Source: Povalibacter uvarum
Lineage (GTDB): Bacteria; Pseudomonadota; Gammaproteobacteria; Steroidobacterales; Steroidobacteraceae
Reading direction: 5' to 3'
DNA length: 64,000 bases
NCBI RefSeq assembly: GCF_014202975.1
Contig: NZ_JACHHZ010000003.1
Location: 930,001-994,000 of the forward strand
The notes under the pieces are model-generated. The model was not told where the DNA came from. It was given only the letters and a program-made list of their open reading frames with translations, and made no database searches. This document shows positions 27,773-36,879 of this stretch, in pieces (the stretch's first letter is position 1; the number at the start of each line of letters is the position of its first letter). Position numbers and translations under genes: made by a program.

Positions 27773-29428
27773 TCAGCGCGTCACCTTCGTCCCCGCCACG
27801 TACGTCGCTTCCACCTTGATGTCATCGATCTCACTCTCCGGCACCTTGAAATAGTCGCGGTCGAGGATGATGAAATCGGCCCACTTGCCGGGCTCGAGCG
27901 AGCCCACGGATTTCTCCATGAAGGCGGCGTAGGCGGCGTCGATCGTGAACAGGCGCAATGCTTCGGCCCGCGTGAGTTTCTGGTTGCCGTACCAGCCGCC
28001 GGGCGGGTGTCCGTCACGATCCTGGCGGGTGACCGCCGCATGGAGACCGAAGAACGGATTCGGCAATTCGACCGGGAAGTCGCTGCCGCCCGCGAGTCTT
28101 GCGCCTGCGTCGAGCAACGAACGCCAGGCATACGCACCCTTGATTCGCCGCGGGCCGACGCGATCCTCTGCCATGTTCATGTCCGACGTCGCATGGGTCG
28201 GTTGAATCGATGCGATTACATTCAGCTTCGCGAAGCGCGGAATGTCCTCGAGCGTGATGACCTGAGCGTGCTCGATGCGTGGCCGCAGGGACTGGCGCTG
28301 AGCAGCTGTCAGCCGCTGCTCGAAGGTATCGAGCGTGAGTCGATTGCCTGCGTCGCCAATCGCGTGAATGTTGAGTTGCCAGCCGTGCTTCGCGGTCAGC
28401 GATGCGAGCTCACCGATCTGCGCAGGCGTGTAAAGCGCGAGGCCGCGATGCTGCGGCTCGTCGCTGTAGTCCTGGATCATCGTCGCACCGCGGCTGCCGA
28501 GTGCGCCGTCGACCCAGGCCTTCACCGAGCGCATCTGCAGGCGATCCTCGAACTGCGCGGGCTGGATACCTTTGGCGATGGTCGCACGCGCCGCTTCGCT
28601 GTCGGCCAGCATCGCGTAGATGCGAATCGACAGTTGCTGCTTCTTGCCGAGTGACTGGTACGCCGCGTACTGCCGGGTATCGATGCCCGCGTCGTGAACG
28701 CCGGTCAGACCCAATGCGGCCACGCTCTTCATCGCGGCGCCCAGCGTTCGCTCGATCTCCTGATCCGTCGGCGCGGGGACATGCTTCTCGATCAATGCGG
28801 ACGCTGCGTCGACGAACACGCCAGTGGGTTCGCCGGAGGCATCCCGAACGATCTGGCCGCCGGGCGGGTCCTGCGTGGCTCGAGTGATGCCCGCGATCTT
28901 CAACGCTTCGCGATTCACCCAGATTGCGTGGCCGTCCACCCGCGAGAGCATCGCGGGCCGGCCGCTCGTGGCGCCTTCGAGATCCGCGGCGGTGGGGAAC
29001 TGTTTGCTGGTCCACAGCACCTGGTTCCAACCGTTGCCGATGATCCAGCGATCGTTGGGATTCGCCTTCGCAAACGTGAGTACCCGGTCGACTGCTTCCT
29101 TCGTGCTGCTGCTGCCACGCAGGTCGACCTGCAGCTGCAACTGGCCCAGTCCGAGCATGTGTCCATGGGCATCGATCAGCCCGGGCAGGAGGGTCCGACC
29201 CCTGGCGTCGACGCTCGTAATGCCCGATCCGGCGGGAACGGCCGTTCCTGCTTCCAGGAGTTTCCGCACCTTGCCATGCTCGATGACGATGCCCGCGTAC
29301 TCACGGATGCCGTCGGCTTGCGGCGTGTAGACCTTCGCATTGTGCACAACGACGGTCTGCGCATTCGCGGTTGCCAGTGCGGCCAGCAAAAGTGCGAAGG
29401 GGAGGAGAGACCGGGGTAGAGATCGCAT
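27773..29428 (-). CDS. Exported amidohydrolase (YtcJ-like, Amidohydro_3)
   Basis: A 551-residue metal-dependent hydrolase with a signal peptide (MRSLPRSLLPFALLLAALATANAQ), so it is periplasmic or secreted. Metal-ligand motif GLIDAHGHMLGLG lies at about 83-95. Later family motifs are IHAIGDAGNRLTLDTFE, RIEHAQVITLEDIPRF and the Asp in LAGGSDFPVELPNPFFGLHA, followed by the usual C-terminal LEPGKWADFIILDRDYF. YtcJ-type proteins hydrolyse formamides or other amides; the substrate here is unknown. It is divergent from an EamA transporter whose start lies 73 bases away, so shared regulation is possible. Confidence 0.9.
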   Translation of the reverse strand: MRSLPRSLLPFALLLAALATANAQTVVVHNAKVYTPQADGIREYAGIVIEHGKVRKLLEAGTAVPAGSGITSVDARGRTLLPGLIDAHGHMLGLGQLQLQVDLRGSSSTKEAVDRVLTFAKANPNDRWIIGNGWNQVLWTSKQFPTAADLEGATSGRPAMLSRVDGHAIWVNREALKIAGITRATQDPPGGQIVRDASGEPTGVFVDAASALIEKHVPAPTDQEIERTLGAAMKSVAALGLTGVHDAGIDTRQYAAYQSLGKKQQLSIRIYAMLADSEAARATIAKGIQPAQFEDRLQMRSVKAWVDGALGSRGATMIQDYSDEPQHRGLALYTPAQIGELASLTAKHGWQLNIHAIGDAGNRLTLDTFEQRLTAAQRQSLRPRIEHAQVITLEDIPRFAKLNVIASIQPTHATSDMNMAEDRVGPRRIKGAYAWRSLLDAGARLAGGSDFPVELPNPFFGLHAAVTRQDRDGHPPGGWYGNQKLTRAEALRLFTIDAAYAAFMEKSVGSLEPGKWADFIILDRDYFKVPESEIDDIKVEATYVAGTKVTR

Positions 29429-29501
29429 GTCGGTGGCACGCCTCTATCTAAAGTGGCTGTCTTGTTGTCGTCGCCTGATACAGAATATCGGCCCCGCGAT
29501 T

Positions 29502-30473
29502 ATGCCTGCAGCTGTGACACAAGAATCCACAACCAACCGGCGCTGGCGGTCGATCGTCATGCTGATCGCCGTAATGAGTCTCTGGGGCGGCGTTTTCGTG
29601 GCGACGAAAGACGTCATCGACGCGGTGCCGCCGTTCACGCTCGCGTTCATGCGCGTGGCGATCGGGTTCGCCGTCCTGCTGCCGATCGCCTGGATTCGCT
29701 ATCGGCGCCTCCCGGCCGAGCGGGCCAGGCTGCCGTGGAAAGCGATGTTCGCGATGGGATTCATCGGCGTGGCGTTCTATTACGCCGTCTTCAATCTCGG
29801 CCTGGTATACACGTCCGCATCCCAGGGTGCGCTGGTTCAGAGCTCGATTCCGGCGATGACGGCACTGATCGCCATCCTCTGGCTCGGCGAGCCCGCCTCA
29901 AGAGTGCGTATCGGCGGCATCACCCTGTCGCTTGCCGGCGTGCTGCTCGTCTTCTCCGGGAGCGACGTACTGGATGCGACAGCATCGTCGCCGGTCCTGG
30001 GCAACATGCTCGTATTCGTCAGCGTGATCGCGTGGGGACTCTACACAGCGCTGGCCCGGCGGTATGCGAACACGGATGCGGTGGTGATGACAGCTGGTGT
30101 GATCGGCATCGGTGCGCTGCTGCTGCTGCCGGCCGCGGCAATCGAGCTGCAGGGACATCCGCTGCCGACACTATCGCTCAAGGAAGGACTCGAGGTGCTG
30201 TTGCTCGGTGCGGGAGCCTCCGGGCTCGCCTACCTCTTCTACAACGTCGCGCTTCAGGATATCGATGCGAGCCAGGCGGGCGTGTTCGCGAATCTCATCC
30301 CGGTCGTCGGCGTGATCAGCGGTGTTCTCGTTCTCAATGAACCGCTTTCGTCGCGCGCCATCATCGGCGGAATCATCGTGATGGCCGGCGTCTGGATCAC
30401 CGGATCGGATCGATCGCGCGCCGGTGGGGCCGTGCCGATGACGCGGCAACCGACCGCCGACAGTGGGCGGTAA
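29502..30473 (+). CDS. EamA/DMT-family transporter
   Basis: This 323-residue inner-membrane protein has ten hydrophobic helices in two EamA repeats (for example VMLIAVMSLWGGVFVATKDV, FTLAFMRVAIGFAVLLPIAW, and in the second half MLVFVSVIAWGLYTALARRY, FANLIPVVGVISGVLVLNEP). Motifs such as SSIPAMTALIAILWLGEPA and the LNEPLSSRAIIGGIIVMAGV end are typical of drug/metabolite exporters. Substrate unknown; amino-acid or metabolite efflux is usual. ATG 29502 gives a normal short N-terminus before helix 1. A LysR regulator gene converges on it. Confidence 0.9.
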   Translation: MPAAVTQESTTNRRWRSIVMLIAVMSLWGGVFVATKDVIDAVPPFTLAFMRVAIGFAVLLPIAWIRYRRLPAERARLPWKAMFAMGFIGVAFYYAVFNLGLVYTSASQGALVQSSIPAMTALIAILWLGEPASRVRIGGITLSLAGVLLVFSGSDVLDATASSPVLGNMLVFVSVIAWGLYTALARRYANTDAVVMTAGVIGIGALLLLPAAAIELQGHPLPTLSLKEGLEVLLLGAGASGLAYLFYNVALQDIDASQAGVFANLIPVVGVISGVLVLNEPLSSRAIIGGIIVMAGVWITGSDRSRAGGAVPMTRQPTADSGR

Positions 30474-30505
30474 GCAGTCCGTGTGAAACTCTTCTCCGCT
30501 TCCGA

Positions 30506-31402
30506 TCAGGAGCGCTGTTCCGTCCCCGAAGTCAGGTGCCGCACCAGTTCCTGCGCGTACGTCGGCAGGTCCTGCAGTTTGCGGACGCAGATCATCAGGC
30601 GCCGGATGGCCCATTCATCGGTGAGGTCGATGCGGCGCAATTGCGTCGCCTTGTTGCGTTCGACCGTCGTTTCGGGAACGACGCCGATGCCGACATTGCA
30701 TTCGACCAGCCGGCAGACAGCATCGAAGCTGCGCAACTGGACGCGAAGCTTCAGCCGCCGGCCGATGCGATCCGCCTTGTCGGAAAGGAATCGCTGCAAC
30801 GAGCTCGAGCGATCGAGTCCCACGAAGTCGTAATCGAGTGCGTCGGCGAACGCGATGCTCTTCTCGTTCGCGAGCGGATGCGACAGCGGGGTCACCAGGA
30901 CGAAGCGATCGGAGCGGAAAGCGAACACTTCGAGACCGGTGACGTCTTCGGTGCCGGCCACGATGCCGATGTCGGCCTTGCCGTCGGCGACTGCCGCGAC
31001 GATCTCGTCGCTCAGCCGCTCTTCGAGATCGATGTTCACCTGCGGATGGGCCGCGAGAAAATTGCTCAGCGGCTCGGGCAGGAATTCGATGAGCGCGTTG
31101 GTGTTCGACAGCAGCCTGATGTGTCCTTTGAGGCCGCCGGCGTATTCGGCGAGATCACCTCGCATCCTCTCTGCCTGCTGCAGGAGCAGTCGTGCGTGAT
31201 GGATCAGCGTGCGGCCGGCCGGGGTGGGGTGTACGCCTTGGCGTTCGCGATTGAGCAGGGCTGTGCCCAGCTCCAGCTCCATGTTCCGGATGCGGGTGCT
31301 CGCGGCCGCGACGGCCAGGTGCATCCGCTCCGCGCCCGCGGTGATGCTGCCGGCTTCGACGACATGCAGGAAAAGCTTCAGGTCGGTCAGGTCGAATCGC
31401 AT
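30506..31402 (-). CDS. LysR-family transcriptional regulator
   Basis: A 298-residue DNA-binding regulator. The winged helix is at residues 1-62 (DLTDLKLFLHVVEAGSITAG, AAASTRIRNMELELGTALLN), followed by a linker helix and a periplasmic-binding-like effector domain (about 90-290) with IRLLSNTNALIEFLPEPLSN and ADIGIVAGTEDVTGLEVFAF. The start MRFDLTDLKLF matches the family. The inducer and targets are unknown. It is convergent with the EamA gene and divergent from the third MCP (208 bases), so neither is clearly its target. Confidence 0.93.
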   Translation of the reverse strand: MRFDLTDLKLFLHVVEAGSITAGAERMHLAVAAASTRIRNMELELGTALLNRERQGVHPTPAGRTLIHHARLLLQQAERMRGDLAEYAGGLKGHIRLLSNTNALIEFLPEPLSNFLAAHPQVNIDLEERLSDEIVAAVADGKADIGIVAGTEDVTGLEVFAFRSDRFVLVTPLSHPLANEKSIAFADALDYDFVGLDRSSSLQRFLSDKADRIGRRLKLRVQLRSFDAVCRLVECNVGIGVVPETTVERNKATQLRRIDLTDEWAIRRLMICVRKLQDLPTYAQELVRHLTSGTEQRS

Positions 31403-31610
31403 GTGCGGTGCAACGTACGCGAAATTCCGTCAGGGGCCAACCGGCGAGCCCACCGGGCACAGCCCCTCAATGCCCCAATGCAGCGCTGGATGATGCCGCA
31501 AGCCCGCGGCTGCCTAGGGTGTTCCCTGAAAAAGTTACGTGAAGGTTTCAGAGGGTGGTCGCTGCGCCGATAGCGGTCTGGAAGACCCTTGAATTGCGTT
31601 GGAAAAGCTC

Positions 31611-33326
31611 ATGACCGGACTCAGCATCAAAGCCCGTCTGTACCTCAATCTCGCGATCCTGGCGGTAGCCCTGATCGTCGTGCTCGGGGTCGGGCTGAAA
31701 GCATTTAACAATGCCTCGAACCGGATGGAGACGCTGTACTCCGACAACCTCGTTCCGATCGCAAGCTTCGGCGAGATCTTCCAGCGCTCCCTGCAGAGCC
31801 AGCAGTACCGTCTCGAAGCGTACGTGCACAAGGACACTCAGTTCACGCAGGCGAACTACGACGCCATCAAGGAGAACCGCGGACGCATCAACTCGCTGAT
31901 GGAAGAGTTCGACAAGGTCGCGCTGTCGCCTGAAGAGCGCAAGCTGTCCAGTGAGATCAAGGAACAGCGTGCGTCGATCGTGAGCTCCGGCAAGCAGGAA
32001 ATCGAAGCGTTGCTCGCGCAGGACTACGACTCGGCGACGAAGGTCCGTATCGGCAGCATCGAGCCGGTCATCGACCGGATGGACGACACGACGCAGAAGC
32101 TCATCGAGATGCGCATTGCCGCTGCCGGCAAGGTGATCGAAGGGGCGCGCGCGGAAGTTGCCGCTGACCGTCGCGTCATGATGATCAGCTTCGTGCTCGC
32201 TCTGGCGATCGCTGTGTGGTCAGCCTGGCTGCTGGCCCGCCACGTGTCGCTCGGCCTCGGTCGTGCGGAGGATCTCGCTGAGCGCGTGAGTCGCGGCGAG
32301 CTCGGCCATCGTCTCGATGTCGTCGGCAACGACGAAATCAGCCGCCTGTTGCGCGCGCTGAAGGGCATGGACGACAAGCTGGTCGACACGGTGAGCCAGG
32401 TGCGCGAGAGCGCGGCTACTGTCGATCGCGCCGCAAGCCAGCTCTCGCAGGGCAGCGATGATCTGAGCGAGCGTACGCAGGAACAGGCGGCCGCGCTCGA
32501 AGAGACCGCGGCCAGCATGGAAGAGATGACGGCCACGGTGAAGCAGAATGCCGACAATGCGCAGCAGGCGAACCAGATCGCCAGTAGCACTCGCGGCCAG
32601 GCGGACCAGGGCGGCCAGGTCGTGCGTCGCGCCGTCGACGCGATGAATGAGATCACCTCGGCCAGCAAGCGCATCGAAGACATCATCAGCGTGATCGACG
32701 AGATCGCGTTCCAGACGAACCTGCTGGCATTGAACGCCGCTGTCGAAGCAGCGCGCGCAGGCGAGCAGGGTCGCGGCTTCGCGGTCGTCGCATCCGAAGT
32801 GCGCAACCTCGCGCAGCGCAGCGCGAGCGCGGCGAAAGAGATCAAGGGCCTCATCGGCGACTCGGTACAGAAGGTTGCGGTCGGCGCAGGGCTCGTGGGC
32901 GAGTCCGGAGACACGCTGAACAGCATCGTGACAGGCGTGAAGAAGGTGACGGACATAGTCGCTGAAATGACCGCTGCGACTTCGGAGCAGTCGTCGGGCA
33001 TCGATCAGATCAATCACGCCATCACGAACATGGATCACGCGACGCAGCAGAACGCGGCGCTCGTCGAGGAATCCGCTGCGGCAGCGAAGACGATGCAGCA
33101 GCAGGCGCAGGAACTGATGAAGCTCGTTGCGTTCTTCCGTATCGACGGTGCGGCACCGATTGCTGCCGCGGCGGTTGTCGAGGCTCCCGCTGCTGCCAAG
33201 GCGACTGTGGCGCCGATGAAGCGTCCCGCACAGCGTCCGGTGGCGCGCAAGGCTGCAGCTCCGGCACCGGCAGCAATGCCGCGGGCGCGGGCGAGCGGCG
33301 ACGAGTCGGTGTGGCAGGAGTTCTGA
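31611..33326 (+). CDS. Methyl-accepting chemotaxis protein (third, away from the che operon)
   Basis: A 571-residue receptor with membrane helices at about 10-30 and 188-208 ([19 protein letters not shown]), a periplasmic helical-bundle sensor, HAMP, and the invariant tip [20 protein letters not shown]. The C-terminus ends SVWQEF, the same docking motif as the two operon MCPs. Its signalling domain closely matches theirs, so it probably feeds the CheA at 1215. ATG 31611 was chosen because GGAAAAG lies just upstream; a TTG at 31599 adds four residues. A GCCGATAG box lies at 31566. It stands between a LysR gene and a convergent glutamine-synthetase-like gene. Confidence 0.92.
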   Translation: MTGLSIKARLYLNLAILAVALIVVLGVGLKAFNNASNRMETLYSDNLVPIASFGEIFQRSLQSQQYRLEAYVHKDTQFTQANYDAIKENRGRINSLMEEFDKVALSPEERKLSSEIKEQRASIVSSGKQEIEALLAQDYDSATKVRIGSIEPVIDRMDDTTQKLIEMRIAAAGKVIEGARAEVAADRRVMMISFVLALAIAVWSAWLLARHVSLGLGRAEDLAERVSRGELGHRLDVVGNDEISRLLRALKGMDDKLVDTVSQVRESAATVDRAASQLSQGSDDLSERTQEQAAALEETAASMEEMTATVKQNADNAQQANQIASSTRGQADQGGQVVRRAVDAMNEITSASKRIEDIISVIDEIAFQTNLLALNAAVEAARAGEQGRGFAVVASEVRNLAQRSASAAKEIKGLIGDSVQKVAVGAGLVGESGDTLNSIVTGVKKVTDIVAEMTAATSEQSSGIDQINHAITNMDHATQQNAALVEESAAAAKTMQQQAQELMKLVAFFRIDGAAPIAAAAVVEAPAAAKATVAPMKRPAQRPVARKAAAPAPAAMPRARASGDESVWQEF

Positions 33327-33330
33327 TTCC

Positions 33331-33372
33331 GTCATCCCCGCGTGTGCGGGGATGACCGCTCTTCGAGCGGTC
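33331..33372. repeat. REP unit plus second hairpin between convergent genes
   Basis: GTCATCCCCGC, GTGT, GCGGGGATGAC (33331-33356) is a perfect REP hairpin. GACCGCTC, TTC, GAGCGGTC (33354-33372) is an overlapping second perfect hairpin that reaches the stop codon of the glutamine-synthetase-like gene. Together they probably stop transcription from both sides. Confidence 0.75.
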
Positions 33373-34732
33373 AGCTCTCCAGGTACCAGTCGTAATCGAC
33401 TGAGCTCACTCTCGCGTTGAACTTGTCGCATTCCTGGCGCTTGATGGCCAGAAAGGCCTGCATGAACTGCTCGCCGAGGGCATCACGCAGGAATTGCGAT
33501 TGCCCGGCTGCGCGGATCGCGCTGTGCCAATCCCTCGCCAGTGTTCCTTCCACTGTGGCTTCGTAGCCGTTGCCTGTGACCGGCGATCCCGGATCCAACT
33601 CGCCCTCGATCCCCTTGTGGATTCCTGCGAGCACTGTCGCGGCGACGAGGTAGGGATTGGCATCCGCACCGCTGACGCGGTGTTCGACGTGGCGGCTCGG
33701 CGCGGCGCCCGCGGGGATTCTCAAGCTCACCGAACGATTGTTGATTCCCCAGGTCGGCGCGACGGGCGCGTAGCTCATGCGGCGGAAGCGGCGATAGGAG
33801 TTCGCGTTCGGCGCGAAGATGAGCATCGATTCGGCCATCGTCGCCTGCAAGCCGCCGATCGCGTGGCGAAGCAGGGGAGTGCCGACCGGGTCGTCGCTCG
33901 CAAACACATTCACACCGTTCCCATCCTGCAAGCTCGCGTGGAGGTGCATGCCGCTGCCGGCGTGCTCTTCGAACGGCTTGGCCATGAAGCAAGCCAGCAG
34001 TCCGTGACGAAGCGCGACGCCACGGATCAGGCGCTTGAAAGCGACCGCCTCGTCGATCGCGCGCAACGCATCGTCGCGATGCAAGAGGGTGATCTCGAAT
34101 TGTCCGGGTGCGTACTCCGACATCAGCGTTCGAAGCGGCAGCCCCTGTGCTTTCGCAGCGGCGTAGATGTCGTCGAACACCGGCGACATGTCGTCCAGCT
34201 TGCCGAGACCGTACGAATCGAAACGGGCTTGCTTGCGGCCCGACAGCAATCCCGCCGCCGGCACGAGTGATCCGTCGTCAGCGCGCTTGAGCAGATAGAA
34301 TTCGATCTCCGCGGCGACCACCGGACGCAGGGGTAACAGACGCTCGATGGAGCGTGCGAGCGCGTGGCGGGGATCGGCATAGGTGGGCGCGCCGTCCATG
34401 TCGTACATCGTGAGCAGCACTTGCGCGCCGGATCGACGCGTCCAGGGCGTACGCTTCAGAGTGCCCGGGACTGGCCGGCACAGGCGGTCTGCGTCCCCGA
34501 CCGACCACACGAGGCCTGTGTCCTCGACGTCTTCACCGGTGATGTCCAGTCCGAGAATGGAGCCGGCGACGCAGCGTCCATCGGTGTAGATCGACAGCAG
34601 TTCTTCGCGAGCGACGATCTTGCCGCGGGCGACGCCGCTCGGATCCGTGATCAGCAACTCGATCGCCTCGACGTCCGGATGGGAGGCGAGGAAGTCGCGT
34701 GCTTCGGAAACGTCCGCTGTGGGTGTCGTCAA
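33371..34732 (-). CDS. Glutamine-synthetase family ligase (PuuA-like)
   Basis: This 453-residue protein has the glutamine-synthetase fold. The N-terminal beta-grasp part includes IELLITDPSGVARGKIV and ILGLDITGEDVEDTG; the catalytic part has AAEIEFYLL, EYAPGQFEITLLHRD, MAKPFEEHAGSGMHLHASL and the late RRMSYAPVAPTWGINNRSVSLR. The SGMHLHASL form and lack of an adenylylation loop point to gamma-glutamylpolyamine or related amine ligases rather than GlnA. The start is TTG 34732, overlapping the stop of the upstream aminotransferase (TTGA), so the two are coupled. Together they suggest amine or polyamine catabolism, but puuB-D-like genes are not present. It could also act on another amine. Confidence 0.85.
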   Translation of the reverse strand: MTTPTADVSEARDFLASHPDVEAIELLITDPSGVARGKIVAREELLSIYTDGRCVAGSILGLDITGEDVEDTGLVWSVGDADRLCRPVPGTLKRTPWTRRSGAQVLLTMYDMDGAPTYADPRHALARSIERLLPLRPVVAAEIEFYLLKRADDGSLVPAAGLLSGRKQARFDSYGLGKLDDMSPVFDDIYAAAKAQGLPLRTLMSEYAPGQFEITLLHRDDALRAIDEAVAFKRLIRGVALRHGLLACFMAKPFEEHAGSGMHLHASLQDGNGVNVFASDDPVGTPLLRHAIGGLQATMAESMLIFAPNANSYRRFRRMSYAPVAPTWGINNRSVSLRIPAGAAPSRHVEHRVSGADANPYLVAATVLAGIHKGIEGELDPGSPVTGNGYEATVEGTLARDWHSAIRAAGQSQFLRDALGEQFMQAFLAIKRQECDKFNARVSSVDYDWYLES

Positions 34733-36099
34733 GGAAGCAGCTCCGAGAGAAAGGACTCGATGCCCGAGAGAAGCGCATCGACCTGTGCGGCGGTCGTCGC
34801 CGGGCTGATCAGCATCATGTTGTGGAAGGGCGTGATGAGCACGCCGCGATTCAGAAGGAACAAGTGCAGCGCTCGCTCGAGCGCGGGTGCATTTGCATCG
34901 AGCGACTCCCTTGCGGTCCGAACCGGCGTCGCTGAGAAGCACAGCTCGCTGCGTGCGCCCACGTTCACGACATGCCAGGGCAGTCGATGCTTTGCGATGA
35001 GCTGGCGCAGACCGCCCGTGAGTCGTCCGGACAGTGTATTCATGTGTTCGTACGCGGCAGGAGTCATGACCTTCTCGAGGCATGCCGTCAGTGCGCTGGT
35101 GGCGAGTGCGTTCGCAGCGAGCGTCGTGCCCATGCCGGAGTGCCCCGACGGCTTGTTCGCGAGGAAAGTGGTCATGCGGTCCGACAGTTCGGCCGTGAAC
35201 CCATAAACTGCGCAGGGGACACCGCCCGCGATGGCTTTGCCAGCGATGAAGAAGTCGCAGCGCAATCCAAGTGCCCGTGCGTGACCACCGGGACCGCTGC
35301 TGAGTGTGTGCGTTTCGTCGATCGCCAGCAGCGTGCCGTGACGATCGCAAAGCGCGCGTGCGGCCGACCAGAAGCTTTCCGTCGGCAGCACCATGCCCGC
35401 ATTCGTCATCACTGGTTCGGCGAGTACGCATGCGACGTCGCCATGAGCGAGTTCGCGTTCGAGTGCTGCAATGTCGTTGAACTCGACGACTCGTGCGTGA
35501 GACGCGAAGTCAGCGACCTGGCCGACCTGGCCGGGGCGCGTCACGACGCGGCCAGATTCCAGGCGAACTAGCGTGTCCTCGAGCGTGCCGTGGTAGCAGC
35601 CGTCGAAAACGAGGATCTTGTTGCGGTCCGTCAATGCGCGGGCCCATCGAACGACAGCGCGATTGGCATCGGTCGCCGTTTGGGTCATCTGCCAGAACGG
35701 GAGTCCAAATCGTGCTGCAAGCAATTCTCCGGCGCGCGCTGTTGCATGAGACGGCAACATGCACGTGAAGCCGTGCGCAGCCTGTTCGCGGACGACATCC
35801 GCGACTGCCGGTGGCGAGTGGCCGAACATCGCGCCGGTATCGCCGAGGCAGAAGTCCGCGTAGCTGTGCTGATCGATATCCTGTAGCACAGCGCCTTGCG
35901 CGGACTGCACTACAACTGGTACCGGAAGCGACCAGTCCGTCATCCAGTGCATCGGGACGCCATTCAGCCAGTGAGCGGCCGATCGGCGGGCTTCCGCGAC
36001 GCACGACGGATGCGCCTGCAGAAAGCGAGCGCGCTCACGTTCCAGAAGCCGCGCCACGACCACCTGGTCAACACCCGCAATCGACTCGGAAGACATCAT
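34729..36099 (-). CDS. Class III aminotransferase (glutamate-1-semialdehyde aminomutase-like)
   Basis: A PLP enzyme of 456 residues. The cofactor lysine is Lys288 in FFIAGKAIAGGVPCAVYGF, preceded by the cofactor-binding Asp in LLAIDETHTLSSGPGGH (about 261). The N-terminal part has VLQDIDQHSYADFCLGDTGA, FGHSPPAV and ATDANRAVVRWARALT, the class III substrate/cofactor region. Overall it resembles HemL-type enzymes, but it is unlikely to be HemL itself because motifs and context differ. Amino donor and acceptor are unknown. ATG 36099 (next ATG 36096) was chosen over a longer start at 36120. Its end overlaps the TTG of the glutamine-synthetase-like gene. Confidence 0.85.
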   Translation of the reverse strand: MMSSESIAGVDQVVVARLLERERARFLQAHPSCVAEARRSAAHWLNGVPMHWMTDWSLPVPVVVQSAQGAVLQDIDQHSYADFCLGDTGAMFGHSPPAVADVVREQAAHGFTCMLPSHATARAGELLAARFGLPFWQMTQTATDANRAVVRWARALTDRNKILVFDGCYHGTLEDTLVRLESGRVVTRPGQVGQVADFASHARVVEFNDIAALERELAHGDVACVLAEPVMTNAGMVLPTESFWSAARALCDRHGTLLAIDETHTLSSGPGGHARALGLRCDFFIAGKAIAGGVPCAVYGFTAELSDRMTTFLANKPSGHSGMGTTLAANALATSALTACLEKVMTPAAYEHMNTLSGRLTGGLRQLIAKHRLPWHVVNVGARSELCFSATPVRTARESLDANAPALERALHLFLLNRGVLITPFHNMMLISPATTAAQVDALLSGIESFLSELLP

Positions 36100-36141
36100 G
36101 CGGCCACTATGACGCGGCACGCGTTGGAAGTGAACACGCGA

Positions 36142-36879
36142 TCAGCGCGCGTCGTGGAAGATGATTCCGGCCGTGTGACGGTTGCCCGACAGGATGCGGC
36201 TGACCCCGTGCCGCAGGTTCACACGATAGAAACCTCGCGAACCGCGAACGGGCCGGTGATGAACGGCGAAGATCACGCCATCGCCCTGGCGCAGCGGCAC
36301 GACGCTGGCTCGCGACTGCATTCGCGGACGCTGTTCGGTGATCACGAACTCGCCACCCGTGAAATCGCGCTGTGGTTCGCAGAGCAGGATCGCTATCTGC
36401 AGCGGGAATACGTGCTCACCGTAGAGGTCCTGGTGCAGGCAGTTGTAGTCGTCCGGGCCGTATTGCAGCAGCAGCGCAGTGGGGCGCGTTTGCCCCGCGT
36501 CATGGCATCGCTGGATGAATTCGGCATGAGTCGCCGGAAAGCGCGTTTCGATGCCCATCGTCTCGTGCCAGCGATTCGCGATGCGCGTCAACGGCGGATA
36601 GAACGTTTCGCGCAGCGACGCAATGAGCGAAGGCAGCGGGTAAGCGAAGTATTTGTACTCACCACGACCGAATCCGTGCCGGGCCATGACGACCCTGCTG
36701 CGAAACGCGGAGTCGTCCTGGTAGCTGCCGGCCAGCGACTCGCACTGCGCCGGCGAGAGGAGTCGCTCGAGGACGGCGAATCCGTCCGCATCGAGTCGCC
36801 GCTCGGTCGCGTCCCAGTCCGGTGTGGGAGAAGCGAAGGCAGGAGATGCCATCGCCTGCCTCGAAACCTTCGCGTGCAT
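36142..36879 (-). CDS. 2OG-Fe(II) oxygenase of the Oxygenase-NA type
   Basis: This 245-residue protein matches the family of 2-oxoglutarate/Fe(II) oxygenases proposed to act on damaged DNA (Oxygenase-NA). The iron-binding HxD is in YNCLHQDLYGEHVFPLQIA, the distal His in VNLRHGVSRI, and a 2OG-binding Arg is likely in the same segment. The N-terminal part has RRLDADGFAVLERLLSPAQC and YKYFAYPLP. Its ATG overlaps the ada stop by one base (TGATG), which directly couples it to an alkylation-repair gene. By analogy with ada-alkB operons, oxidative dealkylation of bases is the likely job; activity of this family is inferred. Confidence 0.8.
   Translation of the reverse strand: MHAKVSRQAMASPAFASPTPDWDATERRLDADGFAVLERLLSPAQCESLAGSYQDDSAFRSRVVMARHGFGRGEYKYFAYPLPSLIASLRETFYPPLTRIANRWHETMGIETRFPATHAEFIQRCHDAGQTRPTALLLQYGPDDYNCLHQDLYGEHVFPLQIAILLCEPQRDFTGGEFVITEQRPRMQSRASVVPLRQGDGVIFAVHHRPVRGSRGFYRVNLRHGVSRILSGNRHTAGIIFHDAR

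Noticed and set aside
27648-27854. 68-residue plus-strand frame
   Set aside because: It translates the REP and MITE-like repeats only.
29438-29478. Sigma-28-like TAAAGTGG before the EamA gene
   Set aside because: The only -10-like box (GCCTGATA) is 16 bases away and lacks the GCCGATA core.
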